The position numbers and the translations under genes were made by a program. A stretch of DNA of 64,000 nt from Sphingopyxis sp. 113P3 (GTDB taxonomy: Bacteria; Pseudomonadota; Alphaproteobacteria; Sphingomonadales; Sphingomonadaceae): contig NZ_CP009452.1 of the NCBI RefSeq assembly GCF_001278035.1, positions 2,141,501 to 2,205,500 on the forward strand, written 5' to 3'. Of the stretch, positions 45,146-52,684 are shown in pieces; the stretch's first letter is position 1, and the number at the start of each line of letters is the position of its first letter. The notes below the pieces were generated by a model. That model saw only the letters and a program-made list of their open reading frames with translations. It searched no databases and was not told the origin of the DNA.

Positions 45146-45937
45146 ATGACGAGTTTTCGCGACAATCTGTTCGAGGGCAAGACGGCATTCATCGCCGGCG
45201 GGACGAGCGGGATCAACCTCGGCATTGCCAAGCGTTTTGCCGGGTTGGGGGCCAAGGTCGCGGTCGCCGGCCGCGACCCTGACAAGGCCCAGCGCGCGGC
45301 CGCCGAAATCGGCCATGATGCGATCGGCCTTTCGGGCGATGTGCGCGATTACGCCGCCATCCGCGGCGTGATGGAGACGGCCGCGGGCAAGCTTGGCGCG
45401 CTGGACTTCGTCATCTCAGGTGCGGCGGGCAATTTTCTCGCCCCTGTGCTTGGCATGTCGGCGAACGCCTTTCGCACCGTTGTCGACATTGACCTTAACG
45501 GCACCTTCAATGTCTTTCGCGGCTGCCATGATCTGCTCAGCCGCCCGGGCGCCTCGCTGATCGCGATCACGGCGGGGCAGGCGGTCAACGCCTCGGCGCT
45601 GCAGGCGCACGCCTGCGCCGCGAAGGCGGGGATCAACCAGCTTATCCGCGTGCTCGCACTCGAATGGGGCCCCGACGTGCGCATCAACGGCATTTCGCCC
45701 GGCCCGATCGCCGATACCGAGGGTATGAAACGTCTGGCCCCCGATGCCGCCACGCGCGAGGCGCATTATGCCCGGATCGCGATGAAGCGCTGGGGCCGGA
45801 TCGAGGAAGTCGCCGAATCGGCCGTGTTTCTCTGCTCGCCTGCCGCTGGCTACATCACAGGGACGATCCTCGACTGCGATGGCGGCAGCCAGATCGGCGA
45901 CGCCTCGCGCGGCGACCTCGCGCGCGGCATGGCTTGA
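45146..45937 (+). CDS. SDR oxidoreductase, 2,4-dienoyl-CoA reductase-like
   Basis: A 263-residue short-chain dehydrogenase. The cofactor motif is AFIAGGTSGINLGIAKRF and NGTFNV follows the usual strand order. Where classical SDRs have YxxxK, this one has HACAAK (His in place of Tyr), the pattern of peroxisomal 2,4-dienoyl-CoA reductases, which use other residues for protonation. The C-terminal ISPGPIADTEGMKRL and ITGTILDCDGGSQIGD are normal. It probably acts in beta-oxidation of unsaturated acyl-CoA. The ISL3 element lies in its terminator region. Confidence 0.87.
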   Translation: MTSFRDNLFEGKTAFIAGGTSGINLGIAKRFAGLGAKVAVAGRDPDKAQRAAAEIGHDAIGLSGDVRDYAAIRGVMETAAGKLGALDFVISGAAGNFLAPVLGMSANAFRTVVDIDLNGTFNVFRGCHDLLSRPGASLIAITAGQAVNASALQAHACAAKAGINQLIRVLALEWGPDVRINGISPGPIADTEGMKRLAPDAATREAHYARIAMKRWGRIEEVAESAVFLCSPAAGYITGTILDCDGGSQIGDASRGDLARGMA

Positions 45938-45963
45938 TCTGGGCGCAGGACGACGAAACGCAA

Positions 45964-45989
45964 AAACGCCGCCAACCCCGAAAGGGTCG
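45964..45989 (+). terminator. Left half of a terminator split by the ISL3 element
   Basis: Joining 45962-45989 to the sequence after 47302 restores a hairpin in which aaaacgccgcc pairs with ggcggcgtttt, with an inner aacccc/gggt pairing. The right half now lies at 47303-47313. It served the SDR gene and, on the other strand, the tRNA-Val gene. Confidence 0.65.
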
Positions 45990-47294
45990 GGCTCTTCCTC
46001 GTGAACGGGGGATGAGGGAAATTGGGTTAGACTTGTCATAGGAAGGACAAGTCTGATGAAGAAGAAGGCTGATCAGGGAATCGACGGCATATTAGGGCTG
46101 TCGGATGTTGAGATTGTCCGTGTCGAGCGGCGACGCGACATTCGTGTGTGGGCGCGGCCAACGAAGCGGCCTGTTTGCCTTTATTGCGGCCACGGGGGGC
46201 TGCGGATCAAGGCGACTTATGAGCGCGAGCTCAAGCACACGCGTCAAGGCAACCAGATCCTGATCGTGCACCTTGCGGTGCCCAAATATCATTGTGCCGG
46301 TTGCGGCCGCTATTTCCGTCATCGCTTTTCGGGCATCCGTCCGCGCTATCGCGCGACGGAGACGTACCGTCTTGAGGTCTTCGACGGTCACCACGGAGGC
46401 ATCAGCCAAAGCCAGTTGACGAGCACCCATGCGATCGGCAGTGCAACCATCGAGCGCTGGTATCATCATTTCATCGAACAGCGCGTCTCGGAGCTGTCCG
46501 GTCGGCCCTGCCCGCAGGTCCTGGGGATCGACGAGCATTTTTTCTCGCGCAAGAGAGGCTATGCGACGACATTTGTCGATCTGAAGAATCACAAGGTCTA
46601 CGATGTCGTCCCGGGACGCTCGGAAGACAGTTTACGAAGCTATTTGCGAAGGTTGCCAGGGCGCGACAAGGTCAAGGTCATCGTGATGGACCTGTCGGAA
46701 ACCTATCGCGCAATCGCCCGCAAATATTTTCCGAACGCGAAGATCGTCGCCGATCGCTTCCATGTCATTCGGCTGCTCAACCAGCATTTCCTCGAAGGAT
46801 GGAAGCGCTTCGATCCCGAGGGCCGAAAGAATCGCGGGCTGCTCAGTTTGATGCGGCGCCATCGATGGAAGCTAAGCGAAGAACAGCGCAAAAGGCTGGC
46901 CGTCTACCTGAAAGCCAATCCGGTGCTCGAAGCCCTCTACACTGCCAAGCAGGACATGGCCCTCCTGCTGACGCAAAAATCCCTCAATGCCAAAAAGGCC
47001 AGCCAGCTTATCCCCGACCTGCTCAGGCTGATCGATCAGTTCGCCGCCAGCCCCCTCAAGTCCCTCGCCGATACCCTGACCAGCTGGCTCGAGCCCGTCG
47101 CCCGCATGTGGCGCTTTTCCAGGAACAATGGAATCACCGAGGGCTTTCACACAAAGATGGAGATGATCTCGCGCCGCGCGTTCGGCTTCCGCAACTTTCA
47201 CAACTACCGCTTGCGCGTGCTCGCTCTTTGCGGTTGGAATGGCGTCATCAATCGGGTCTGATCCACCCTCATCCCCCGTTCACGGGGAAGAGCC
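45990..47294. mobile_element. Complete ISL3-family insertion sequence (1305 bp)
   Basis: Terminal inverted repeats of 29 bases at 45990-46018 and 47266-47294 match at 28 positions (starting ggctcttcc). Perfect 8-bp direct repeats aagggtcg flank it at 45982-45989 and 47295-47302, the target duplication size of ISL3 elements. The transposase gene is intact, so the insertion looks recent and possibly active. Confidence 0.93.
46056..47261 (+). CDS. ISL3-family transposase
   Basis: A 401-residue transposase. The N-terminal zinc-binding region has CLYCGHGG and YHCAGCGRYF, followed by a helix-turn-helix. The DDE residues are visible: Asp in VLGIDEHFFSRKRGYATTF, Asp in VIVMDLSETYRAIARKYF and Glu in NGITEGFHTKMEMISRRAFG. 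No frameshift or stop. It lies 38 bases inside the left inverted repeat and ends 5 bases before the right one. Confidence 0.96.
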   Translation: MKKKADQGIDGILGLSDVEIVRVERRRDIRVWARPTKRPVCLYCGHGGLRIKATYERELKHTRQGNQILIVHLAVPKYHCAGCGRYFRHRFSGIRPRYRATETYRLEVFDGHHGGISQSQLTSTHAIGSATIERWYHHFIEQRVSELSGRPCPQVLGIDEHFFSRKRGYATTFVDLKNHKVYDVVPGRSEDSLRSYLRRLPGRDKVKVIVMDLSETYRAIARKYFPNAKIVADRFHVIRLLNQHFLEGWKRFDPEGRKNRGLLSLMRRHRWKLSEEQRKRLAVYLKANPVLEALYTAKQDMALLLTQKSLNAKKASQLIPDLLRLIDQFAASPLKSLADTLTSWLEPVARMWRFSRNNGITEGFHTKMEMISRRAFGFRNFHNYRLRVLALCGWNGVINRV

Positions 47295-47315
47295 AAGGGT
47301 CGGCGGCGTTTTGAA

Positions 47316-47390
47316 TGGTGGGCGTGGCAAGGATTGAACTTGCGACCCCTGCGATGTCAACACAGTGCTCTACCACTGAGCTACACGCCC
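47316..47390 (-). tRNA. tRNA-Val (anticodon GAC)
   Basis: Read on the - strand, acceptor GGGCGTG pairs with CACGCCC, followed by A and an encoded CCA. The D arm is GCTC-AGTGGTA-GAGC, the anticodon arm CTGTG-TTGACAT-CGCAG with anticodon GAC, and the T arm has TTCAATC. 75 bases, all stems intact. It reads toward the terminator split by the ISL3 element. Confidence 0.96.
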
Positions 47391-47461
47391 ATCCCTTGGG
47401 GTGACGCGCCCCCTAATCACCTCGACGCGGCTTGGCAAGCCCTTCGCACGTCGAGGCGGCG

Positions 47462-47839
47462 TTATTGTTGACTTGACCGGTCGGCGCGGCCGAAGAGATT
47501 GTCGACTTCGCGCACCAGATCCTTGAGGTGAAACGGTTTCGACAGCAGTTTCGCTTGCGGAACATTTTCCTCGGCGCGCAGCGAGACCGCAGCGAAACCG
47601 GTAATGAACATGACCTGCGTCTGCGGGGCGGCCTTCGCCGTGTGCTGAGCAAGTTCGATTCCGTCCATCTCGGGCATGACGATGTCGGAGAGTAGCAGGT
47701 CGAACGTGCCCGAATCGATATAAGGCACCGCCTCGGTGCCGCGGTCGACCGCGGTGACGTGATAGCCGGCGCTGGTCAGCGCGCGCGCGAGATATTCGCG
47801 CATCACATCATCATCCTCGGCGAGCAAGATGCGAATCAT
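47462..47839 (-). CDS. cpdR: Single-domain response regulator CpdR
   Basis: A 125-residue receiver domain with no output domain. Acidic pocket DDD (9-11), phospho-acceptor Asp52 in LLLSDIVMPEMDG, Thr80 in FITGF and Lys101 in LLSKPF. In Caulobacter unphosphorylated CpdR brings ClpXP to substrates such as PopA and McpA through the CckA-ChpT relay. The ATG at 47839 gives the usual length. The neighbouring divergent N-formylglutamate amidohydrolase gene is a common alphaproteobacterial pairing. A longer open frame upstream is not real coding sequence. Confidence 0.9.
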   Translation of the reverse strand: MIRILLAEDDDVMREYLARALTSAGYHVTAVDRGTEAVPYIDSGTFDLLLSDIVMPEMDGIELAQHTAKAAPQTQVMFITGFAAVSLRAEENVPQAKLLSKPFHLKDLVREVDNLFGRADRSSQQ

Positions 47840-47977
47840 GTGAACTTCATGCCCCTGGTCCCGTGCTGCCGCCTTTGGGGCGAAGCCTTCAAGTGACGGC
47901 CCATATAGCGCGAGAGATTTAACAAATTGACCCCGCGCGGCTGGATTCGCGCGCGCTTTTTTGGCACGCCTCTTTCC

Positions 47978-48847
47978 ATGCCGCGCCGCTCCATTCCGCC
48001 GCCTGCCATCGCTGTCAACCGCCCCGCGGCGAACGGAAGCGTGATCGTGTCGGTTCCGCACGCCGGGCGCATCTACCCTCCCGAAATACTGGCTGCGATG
48101 CGGGTGTCTCGCGAACAGCTCGAGCGTCTCGAGGATAGCTGGTGCGACGCGATTGCTGCGCGGGCCTGCGAGGCCGGGGCCGTCGTTGTCGAGGCTCTCT
48201 GGGCCCGCGCCGTCGCGGACTGCAACCGCGGCGAGGGACAGATGGCGCCGGGCGAGGTCGACGCCTCGCTGCACGCGCAGTTCTCGGCGCCGGGGCGCAA
48301 GGAACGCGCCGGCCTTGGCGTCATACCGACTCGGCTTGCCGGCTGCGGCCCGCTCTGGCGCCGCCCCATCGATCGCGCGGCGCTGCACTGGCGGCTCGAA
48401 GCGTTCCACCGGCCCTATCATGCCGCACTCGCCGAGGAGCTCGCGGCCGCGCGGGATCGGTTCGGCCGCGCGGTCCTCATCGATCTTCATAGCATGCCCC
48501 CCATCCCCGAGGGGCAGCCGGGGCACGGCGCGCAGATTGTTATCGGCGACAGATTCGGGACGACGGCGGACGCCGAACTCGTCGATCTCGTGATGGAGGC
48601 GGCGAGGGGGCTCGGTGTGCCCGTGGTGCGCAACCAGCCCTATGCGGGCGGTCATATTGTCAGGACGCACGGGACGCCCGAGCGCGGCGTCCACGCTGTT
48701 CAGATCGAGATTGACCGGCGCCTTTACCTTGCCTCCGACCGGATGCCGGATCGCGCCCGGGCCGCGTGGCTCGCCGACTGGTTCGCGCATCTGGTCGCGC
48801 GCCTTGCCGAGACGGGCGACGATTCGCTCCCGCTTGCCGCTGAATAA
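47978..48847 (+). CDS. N-formylglutamate amidohydrolase family protein
   Basis: A 289-residue zinc hydrolase of the FGase family: VIVSVPHAGRIYP near the N-terminus, LEAFHRPYHAALAEEL, VLIDLHSMPPIPEG (metal ligands Asp/His) and NQPYAGGHIVRTHGTPERGVHAVQIEIDR. In histidine catabolism such enzymes (HutG) release formate from N-formylglutamate, but no hut genes are here, so another N-formyl or N-acyl substrate is possible. It is divergent from cpdR with 138 bases between. Confidence 0.9.
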   Translation: MPRRSIPPPAIAVNRPAANGSVIVSVPHAGRIYPPEILAAMRVSREQLERLEDSWCDAIAARACEAGAVVVEALWARAVADCNRGEGQMAPGEVDASLHAQFSAPGRKERAGLGVIPTRLAGCGPLWRRPIDRAALHWRLEAFHRPYHAALAEELAAARDRFGRAVLIDLHSMPPIPEGQPGHGAQIVIGDRFGTTADAELVDLVMEAARGLGVPVVRNQPYAGGHIVRTHGTPERGVHAVQIEIDRRLYLASDRMPDRARAAWLADWFAHLVARLAETGDDSLPLAAE

Positions 48848-48877
48848 AAAACCACCTCGTACCAGGGTACGAGGTGG
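48846..48877 (-). terminator. Intrinsic terminator of the former tRNA-Pro gene
   Basis: On the - strand, an 11-bp stem (ccacctcgtac with gtacgaggtgg, 48852-48877, loop 4) is followed by six T residues (48851-48846). It suits a leftward transcript and lies about 140 bases past the tRNA-Pro 3' end, so prophage insertion has probably orphaned it. It may also serve the + strand gene that ends at 48847. Confidence 0.75.
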
Positions 48878-49013
48878 CCAGGGTCAAGGGAGGACGCGCC
48901 CACGTCATGCGACGGGGCACTCGCCGTAATGGAAAGGGGGTAAACCAGAACGGCGTGACACCAATCTAGGTGTTCCGCGCGCAGGTTACAAGAGCAGTGA
49001 TTGCGAAAGGAAC

Positions 49014-49058
49014 TGGTCGGGGAGAGAGGATTCGAACCTCCGGCCCCTGCCTCCCGAA
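49014..49058 (-). repeat. Prophage attachment site: 3' half of tRNA-Pro(CGG)
   Basis: On the - strand, the anticodon loop TTCGGGA (anticodon CGG) is followed by stem GGCAG, variable loop GGGCC, T arm GGAGG-TTCGAAT-CCTCT, acceptor CTCCCCG, A and CCA. The 5' half is missing: instead of a D arm the sequence continues into unrelated DNA. This is what a phage leaves when it recombines at the anticodon loop and rebuilds the full tRNA at its other end. The intact tRNA-Pro should lie beyond 64000. Confidence 0.8.
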
Positions 49059-49193
49059 GAGAGGGGACGGACTTAAAAGCCGCAGATTTCCGTCAGACAG
49101 GTGCAGTTGCGTTGAGTGTGCGCGAGAACAAGCGCGGAACATCACCCGCCTTTCCGGGCCTTTCACCGGAGCAACACCGGAGCGTCGGCGCTG

Positions 49194-49436
49194 ATGGTTT
49201 GCCAGTGCGTCGACCTGCCGGGCGGAGGATCCGCGATCGTCTGCGGACCTCGCCAGCGTACGCGCAAGTGCGTGAGCTGCGGCCTCCCCGCGGGGCTTCT
49301 GTGCGACTGGAAGGTGAAGACCAAGAAGTCGGGCACTTGCGACGCGCCGATCTGCGACCGCTGCACGCACGTTCCTGCCCCTGACAAGGATCTATGCCCG
49401 AAGCACGCGGCGGAATGGAGGGCGAGGCAGCGATGA
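49194..49436 (+). CDS. Cysteine-rich small phage protein (zinc-binding)
   Basis: An 80-residue protein from ATG 49194 with paired cysteines: MVCQC, KCVSCGLPAGLLCDWK, GTCDAPICDRCTH and LCPKHAAEW. The spacing suggests one or two zinc ribbons or treble clefs. It is the first gene inside the prophage. The stop overlaps the next start as ATGA. Function unknown; such proteins may bind DNA, or host RNA polymerase. Confidence 0.7.
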   Translation: MVCQCVDLPGGGSAIVCGPRQRTRKCVSCGLPAGLLCDWKVKTKKSGTCDAPICDRCTHVPAPDKDLCPKHAAEWRARQR

Positions 49437-50074
49437 TTTCGCACGGCGAGGGCTTCCTCGCGCGCCATCGCAGCGGGCGATATCTTGACGCTCGAGCGCA
49501 TTTCGTCACTCTCAAGACCGTCGACGGCCGCGACACCGGCATGCACGATCCGGTGCATCCGATGGCGACGATATTCTCGCTCGTCGATAGCCCCTTTGCC
49601 GCTGCGCCTGTCCCCGACCGAGGAAAGCTCGAGGAATGGCTGCGGCTACATGACTGGGGTTTGGTCTGGGACCAATGGGAGATTGTGCCCGGCCCCGGCT
49701 GCATCGTATGCGGCGAGCGCTGGCACCACCCGATGAAGACCGACACGCGCGGCGAGCATCGGTGCAAGAAGCATCACGGCCGCAATCCCTGCGCCATCGA
49801 GGGGTGCAAGCGGACGACCGCAGCGAAAGGGTTCACGGCGTCCGATCAGTATCTCTGCGCCGAGCATTGGCGACGATACGTCCCGGCGCGCTCTCGCATG
49901 CGTAAACTATATTTCGCGCACCTTCGCCGGGGAAAGCGATACGGCTGGAACCGCAAGAGCGCTCGCGCCTTCGAGAGGTTATGGCGCTTCATTGTCAAGA
50001 CGGCGCGCGCCAGACATGAAGGCGGGTTTCTCGACGAAGCCGAGATCAACCGCATCATGGGATGGGACAAATGA
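49433..50074 (+). CDS. Phage protein with zinc-finger-like clusters
   Basis: A 213-residue protein. After an N-terminal region without known motifs it has four Cys/His pairs: PGCIVCGERWHH, EHRCKKHHGRNPCAIEGCKR, YLCAEHW. The C-terminal 60 residues are very basic (RMRKLYFAHLRRGKRYGWNRKSARAFERLWR), consistent with nucleic-acid binding. The start overlaps the previous stop by 4 bases (ATGA), so the two are coupled. I do not recognise a named family. Confidence 0.7.
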   Translation: MISHGEGFLARHRSGRYLDARAHFVTLKTVDGRDTGMHDPVHPMATIFSLVDSPFAAAPVPDRGKLEEWLRLHDWGLVWDQWEIVPGPGCIVCGERWHHPMKTDTRGEHRCKKHHGRNPCAIEGCKRTTAAKGFTASDQYLCAEHWRRYVPARSRMRKLYFAHLRRGKRYGWNRKSARAFERLWRFIVKTARARHEGGFLDEAEINRIMGWDK

Positions 50075-50391
50075 TGGACGACTCGCCGCCCTCGCTCACA
50101 AAGACGTGAACGCATGAGCGATCGTTGTTCACATATTTGTGACCAGCTGCCCGTTAACCGATATGGCGGCGAGCCGACCGGGAACCCCCTGTCCTAACTC
50201 GCCGCGCAATCCCCCCATACAACAATAACCAAATTGAGGACAGTTCCGTTCGCCAGCGCGGGCTCGATTCCATATGATGCTCGCGGCTGGCCGGCTCCTG
50301 TCTTGAGAAGCGGGGGCTTTAGGGCGATGCTCTTGGTGCGCTCCCCTTGGGAGTGTGGTTTCGCCCGCCAGTCGCTATCCTGCGACAAATC

Positions 50392-50703
50392 ATGAGTCGG
50401 GAATATGTATACGAGGCGCGCGATCTCGTTGACGCGGGGGCGATGCACTACAATGTGCTCGCGCGCTGCCCGTGCGGTCACGCGTCGATCCTCGAGAGCA
50501 TCGATCTATGGGACTGGTTCCGGCGCCGCGGCTGGGACATTCGGATGCGCTCGGTCCCGCGGCGGCTCAAGTGCTCGGCGTGCGAGGACGCGGGGCGGGC
50601 TCGGCAGGGTCCCTCAATCGAGCTCGTGCGGAAAGAGGCGACAGTGATGTTGCCGAGCGCGGACATGCGCGAATTCAAGCGTGAGGTTCAGCGACGCCGT
50701 TGA
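50392..50703 (+). CDS. Small phage protein, possible zinc binding
   Basis: A 103-residue protein from ATG 50392. It contains ARCPCGHASILESIDLWDWFRRRGWD and LKCSACEDAG, giving a CxC...CxxC metal-site pattern, and has a basic C-terminus. The 317 bases upstream (50075-50391) hold no gene but an AT-richer segment around 50125-50145 (ttgttcacatatttgtgacc) that could carry a promoter or operator. It starts the second + strand group with the SRAP gene 31 bases downstream. Confidence 0.65.
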   Translation: MSREYVYEARDLVDAGAMHYNVLARCPCGHASILESIDLWDWFRRRGWDIRMRSVPRRLKCSACEDAGRARQGPSIELVRKEATVMLPSADMREFKREVQRRR

Positions 50704-50734
50704 CTCTCGATGCGCGCGCGCCATGCTCGGGGGC

Positions 50735-51382
50735 GTGTGCAACCTCTACACCACCAAAACGACCGTGGCGGAGATAGCCGACCTGTTCCGCGCCCAGCCC
50801 GCGCGCGGCTTCAATGCGCCCGAAGACACCTATCCCGGCTATCCCGGCCTCGTCGTGCGCGAGCAGGACGGTGAGCGCATCATAGAGCAGATGGCGTGGG
50901 GCTTCCCCCGTCACACCGTCAACAAGCGCACCGGGAAGCCGAACAAGCCCCAGCCCGTCAACAATCTCCGCGACGATCGACTCTGGACCTTCTGGCGAAA
51001 GCAATTCGTCGACCCCGCTGCGCGCTGCCTGATACCCTTCACCGCCTTTGCCGAGGCTGAGGGCGAGAAGGGCCAGATGACCCGCACGTGGATCAGCGTC
51101 GCCGACCAGCCGATCGCCGCATGGGCGGGGCTTTGGCGGCAAACCGATGAATGGGGAAATGCCTATTCCGGCGTGATGTGCGACGCGACGCCGGAGATGA
51201 TGGATATCCATGACCGGATGCCGGTTATCCTTCACCCGGAACATCACGACGCCTGGCTGCGCTCGCCAGCGGAAGAAGCGATGCACCTGGTCACGCAATA
51301 TGCTGCCGATCGGCTCGTCGTGAACCGGACCGATCAGCCGTGGTTCGCGCGAAAGGCCAAAGAGAGGCCGGCACTGATTTGA
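50735..51382 (+). CDS. SRAP (YedK/HMCES-like) abasic-site processing protein
   Basis: A 215-residue SOS-response-associated peptidase. The GTG at 50735 is chosen because it gives Met1-Cys2 (MCNLYTTK); in this family Cys2, freed by Met removal, forms a thiazolidine crosslink with abasic sites in single-stranded DNA. Other family marks are MAWGF, PVNNLRDD, RCLIPFTAFAEAE, and the catalytic His in MDIHDRMPVIL. A longer ATG start at 50723 would bury the cysteine. Phage copies may protect replicating phage DNA or react to host damage. It lies between small Cys-rich genes near the attachment site. Confidence 0.92.
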   Translation: MCNLYTTKTTVAEIADLFRAQPARGFNAPEDTYPGYPGLVVREQDGERIIEQMAWGFPRHTVNKRTGKPNKPQPVNNLRDDRLWTFWRKQFVDPAARCLIPFTAFAEAEGEKGQMTRTWISVADQPIAAWAGLWRQTDEWGNAYSGVMCDATPEMMDIHDRMPVILHPEHHDAWLRSPAEEAMHLVTQYAADRLVVNRTDQPWFARKAKERPALI

Positions 51383-51392
51383 GGGGATGACG

Positions 51393-51536
51393 ATGACCTA
51401 CAAAGTCCGTGGACCTGATCCTGATGGAGATTATTTCATCGTCGAAGTGATCGACGGCGAAGAGCACTTTCTGGACGAGACCTTCCGCTGCGAAGAAGAT
51501 GCGCTTGATGCTGTTCGCAGGATGGGCGGCAGTTAA
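51393..51536 (+). CDS. 47-residue acidic phage protein
   Basis: An ATG at 51393, 6 bases after a GAGGGG site, opens a 47-codon frame (MTYKVRGPDPDGDYFIV, then EVIDGEEHFLDETFRCEEDALDAV). It is highly acidic with a plausible beta-beta-alpha pattern. An in-frame ATG at 51387 is too near the ribosome-binding site. It follows SRAP by 10 bases in the same direction. Function unknown; small acidic phage proteins often inhibit host DNA-binding proteins. Confidence 0.6.
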   Translation: MTYKVRGPDPDGDYFIVEVIDGEEHFLDETFRCEEDALDAVRRMGGS

Positions 51537-51552
51537 GGAACTGCCGCCCCAT

Positions 51553-52062
51553 TCACGCTGGAACGCAGATACGTGTCTTCGAATGCCACATCCTGTCAGC
51601 CGCTTCCACAACGGGCGCGACCTGCGGCTCAGTGACAACAGCCTTCTTGTCGCCAACAGTCGTGGTGAGCCAATATAGCCATCGCCGGAGGATGAAACCG
51701 CTGAAGGTCGTGTGAAGTGAGTCGAACAGCAGCGCGCTCAACATGAAGCGGCCGAACTGTACACCTTGGCCGCCCGTCAATTCTGGCATAGGTCGAGGTG
51801 ACTTCTTCGGGTGCAATACGGCTTTCAGAGCAATCCGGGTCATGCGGCCCGAACCAAGCTCCCCAACGACAAAATCTATAAAGTCGCCGATCCGCGGATC
51901 AAGGTGGCGATCTTCCAAGAGAACTCGAGCCGACTGCTCGACGTTGTCCCAGATCTTCTCTGCGTAGGCCAACCGCGCCTTCGCTCGACGAAAATTCCAC
52001 GCGATCACATACGGGCCGATTATGGCGGCGATGATGGCAGCGACCGCGATGTACACAGACAT
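51553..52062 (-). CDS. Membrane-anchored phage protein of unknown function
   Basis: A 169-residue protein with an N-terminal helix (MSVYIAVAAIIAAIIGPYVIAW) and a helical soluble part (RAKARLAYAEKIWDNVEQSARVLLED; IALKAVLHPKKSP). An AGGAGG site 7 bases before ATG 52062 sets the start. It follows the 88-residue membrane protein, whose stop is 1 base upstream of the start. Last gene of the leftward late operon; it could be a superinfection-exclusion or lysis-regulating factor, but nothing shows this. Confidence 0.65.
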   Translation of the reverse strand: MSVYIAVAAIIAAIIGPYVIAWNFRRAKARLAYAEKIWDNVEQSARVLLEDRHLDPRIGDFIDFVVGELGSGRMTRIALKAVLHPKKSPRPMPELTGGQGVQFGRFMLSALLFDSLHTTFSGFILRRWLYWLTTTVGDKKAVVTEPQVAPVVEAADRMWHSKTRICVPA

Positions 52063-52063
52063 G

Positions 52064-52330
52064 CTAGCCTCCTTTCCGGCGATTGGGTCGATTCTGCCGC
52101 GCATTGCTTAACCGACGCTTACCAGGGGCGGTGCGCGCGTGCAGCTTCTTCATCTCGCTCCGGTATTCAATATAGGCTTTCACCGGTCCATTTGGCAAGA
52201 ATGACACCAAAAATGCCAGCCCCATTATAACGAACACGAAAACGAAAGGATGCCTTCCAGCCGCCTCTAATAAGGCGGAAAGAAAATTCGATGCTTTTTC
52301 CGCATCGTCTAGCGAATCGGAAACCCCCAT
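52064..52330 (-). CDS. Small membrane protein of the late operon
   Basis: An 88-residue protein: a short acidic N-terminus (MGVSDSLDDAEKASNFL), a single membrane helix (HPFVFVFVIMGLAFLVSFL), and a very basic C-terminal tail (KRRLSNARQNRPNRRKGG). Antiholin-like or accessory lysis proteins have this shape, but no family is recognised. It lies between the spanin genes and the last gene. Confidence 0.6.
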   Translation of the reverse strand: MGVSDSLDDAEKASNFLSALLEAAGRHPFVFVFVIMGLAFLVSFLPNGPVKAYIEYRSEMKKLHARTAPGKRRLSNARQNRPNRRKGG

Positions 52331-52369
52331 CGGCCCCTCATATTAATTCAGGGGGGAGAAATCTACTTG

Positions 52370-52684
52370 TTACTCTGGCGGCTCCGGCCCGCAGTCCACC
52401 GGTGTCGTCGCGAACTTATTGTAGAGCTGACACCAACGCCATGCGACGCCGTTCCGGCGCTCGCCCCAATCGAAAACGTCGCTCACCCATGCCTCATAGG
52501 CGGCCTCGCTGGTCGCTGCTGTCTCGGGCATGATCGGGCGGGGCTGTGACCGCTGATCCGTCGCAAGACGCTCAGGGGGCGGCGGCAGGTGCCGGACATC
52601 GGCGTCCCTGCCGCATGAGCTCCCGGCAAGCGCGAGCCCGCTGACGATCGCTGAGAGGCTGATCAGGTAGATTCGCCGTTTCAT
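52370..52684 (-). CDS. Rz1-like outer-membrane spanin lipoprotein
   Basis: A 104-residue protein starting inside the Rz-like gene in another frame. A hydrophobic signal (YLISLSAIVSGLALAGSSC) ends at a Cys in a weak lipobox; then comes a Pro-rich stretch (HLPPPPERL) and AAYEAWVSDVFDWGERRNGVAWRWCQLYNKF, a pattern seen in Rz1-type subunits. The 113-base overlap with Rz is the classical spanin layout. It joins Rz to bridge inner and outer membranes at lysis. Confidence 0.75.
   Translation of the reverse strand: MKRRIYLISLSAIVSGLALAGSSCGRDADVRHLPPPPERLATDQRSQPRPIMPETAATSEAAYEAWVSDVFDWGERRNGVAWRWCQLYNKFATTPVDCGPEPPE

Noticed and set aside
47840..48790. Long - strand extension of cpdR (442 codons in total)
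   Set aside because: The added 317 residues are Arg/Pro-rich, lie opposite the N-formylglutamate amidohydrolase gene and have no domain; receiver-only CpdR starts at 47839.
49014..49100. A class II tRNA (Leu, Ser or selenocysteine) because of a long hairpin before the T arm
   Set aside because: The apparent variable arm is the anticodon loop and stem of tRNA-Pro(CGG) with a foreign 5' partner. With that reading all tRNA positions fit, whereas no class II reading gives a paired anticodon stem.
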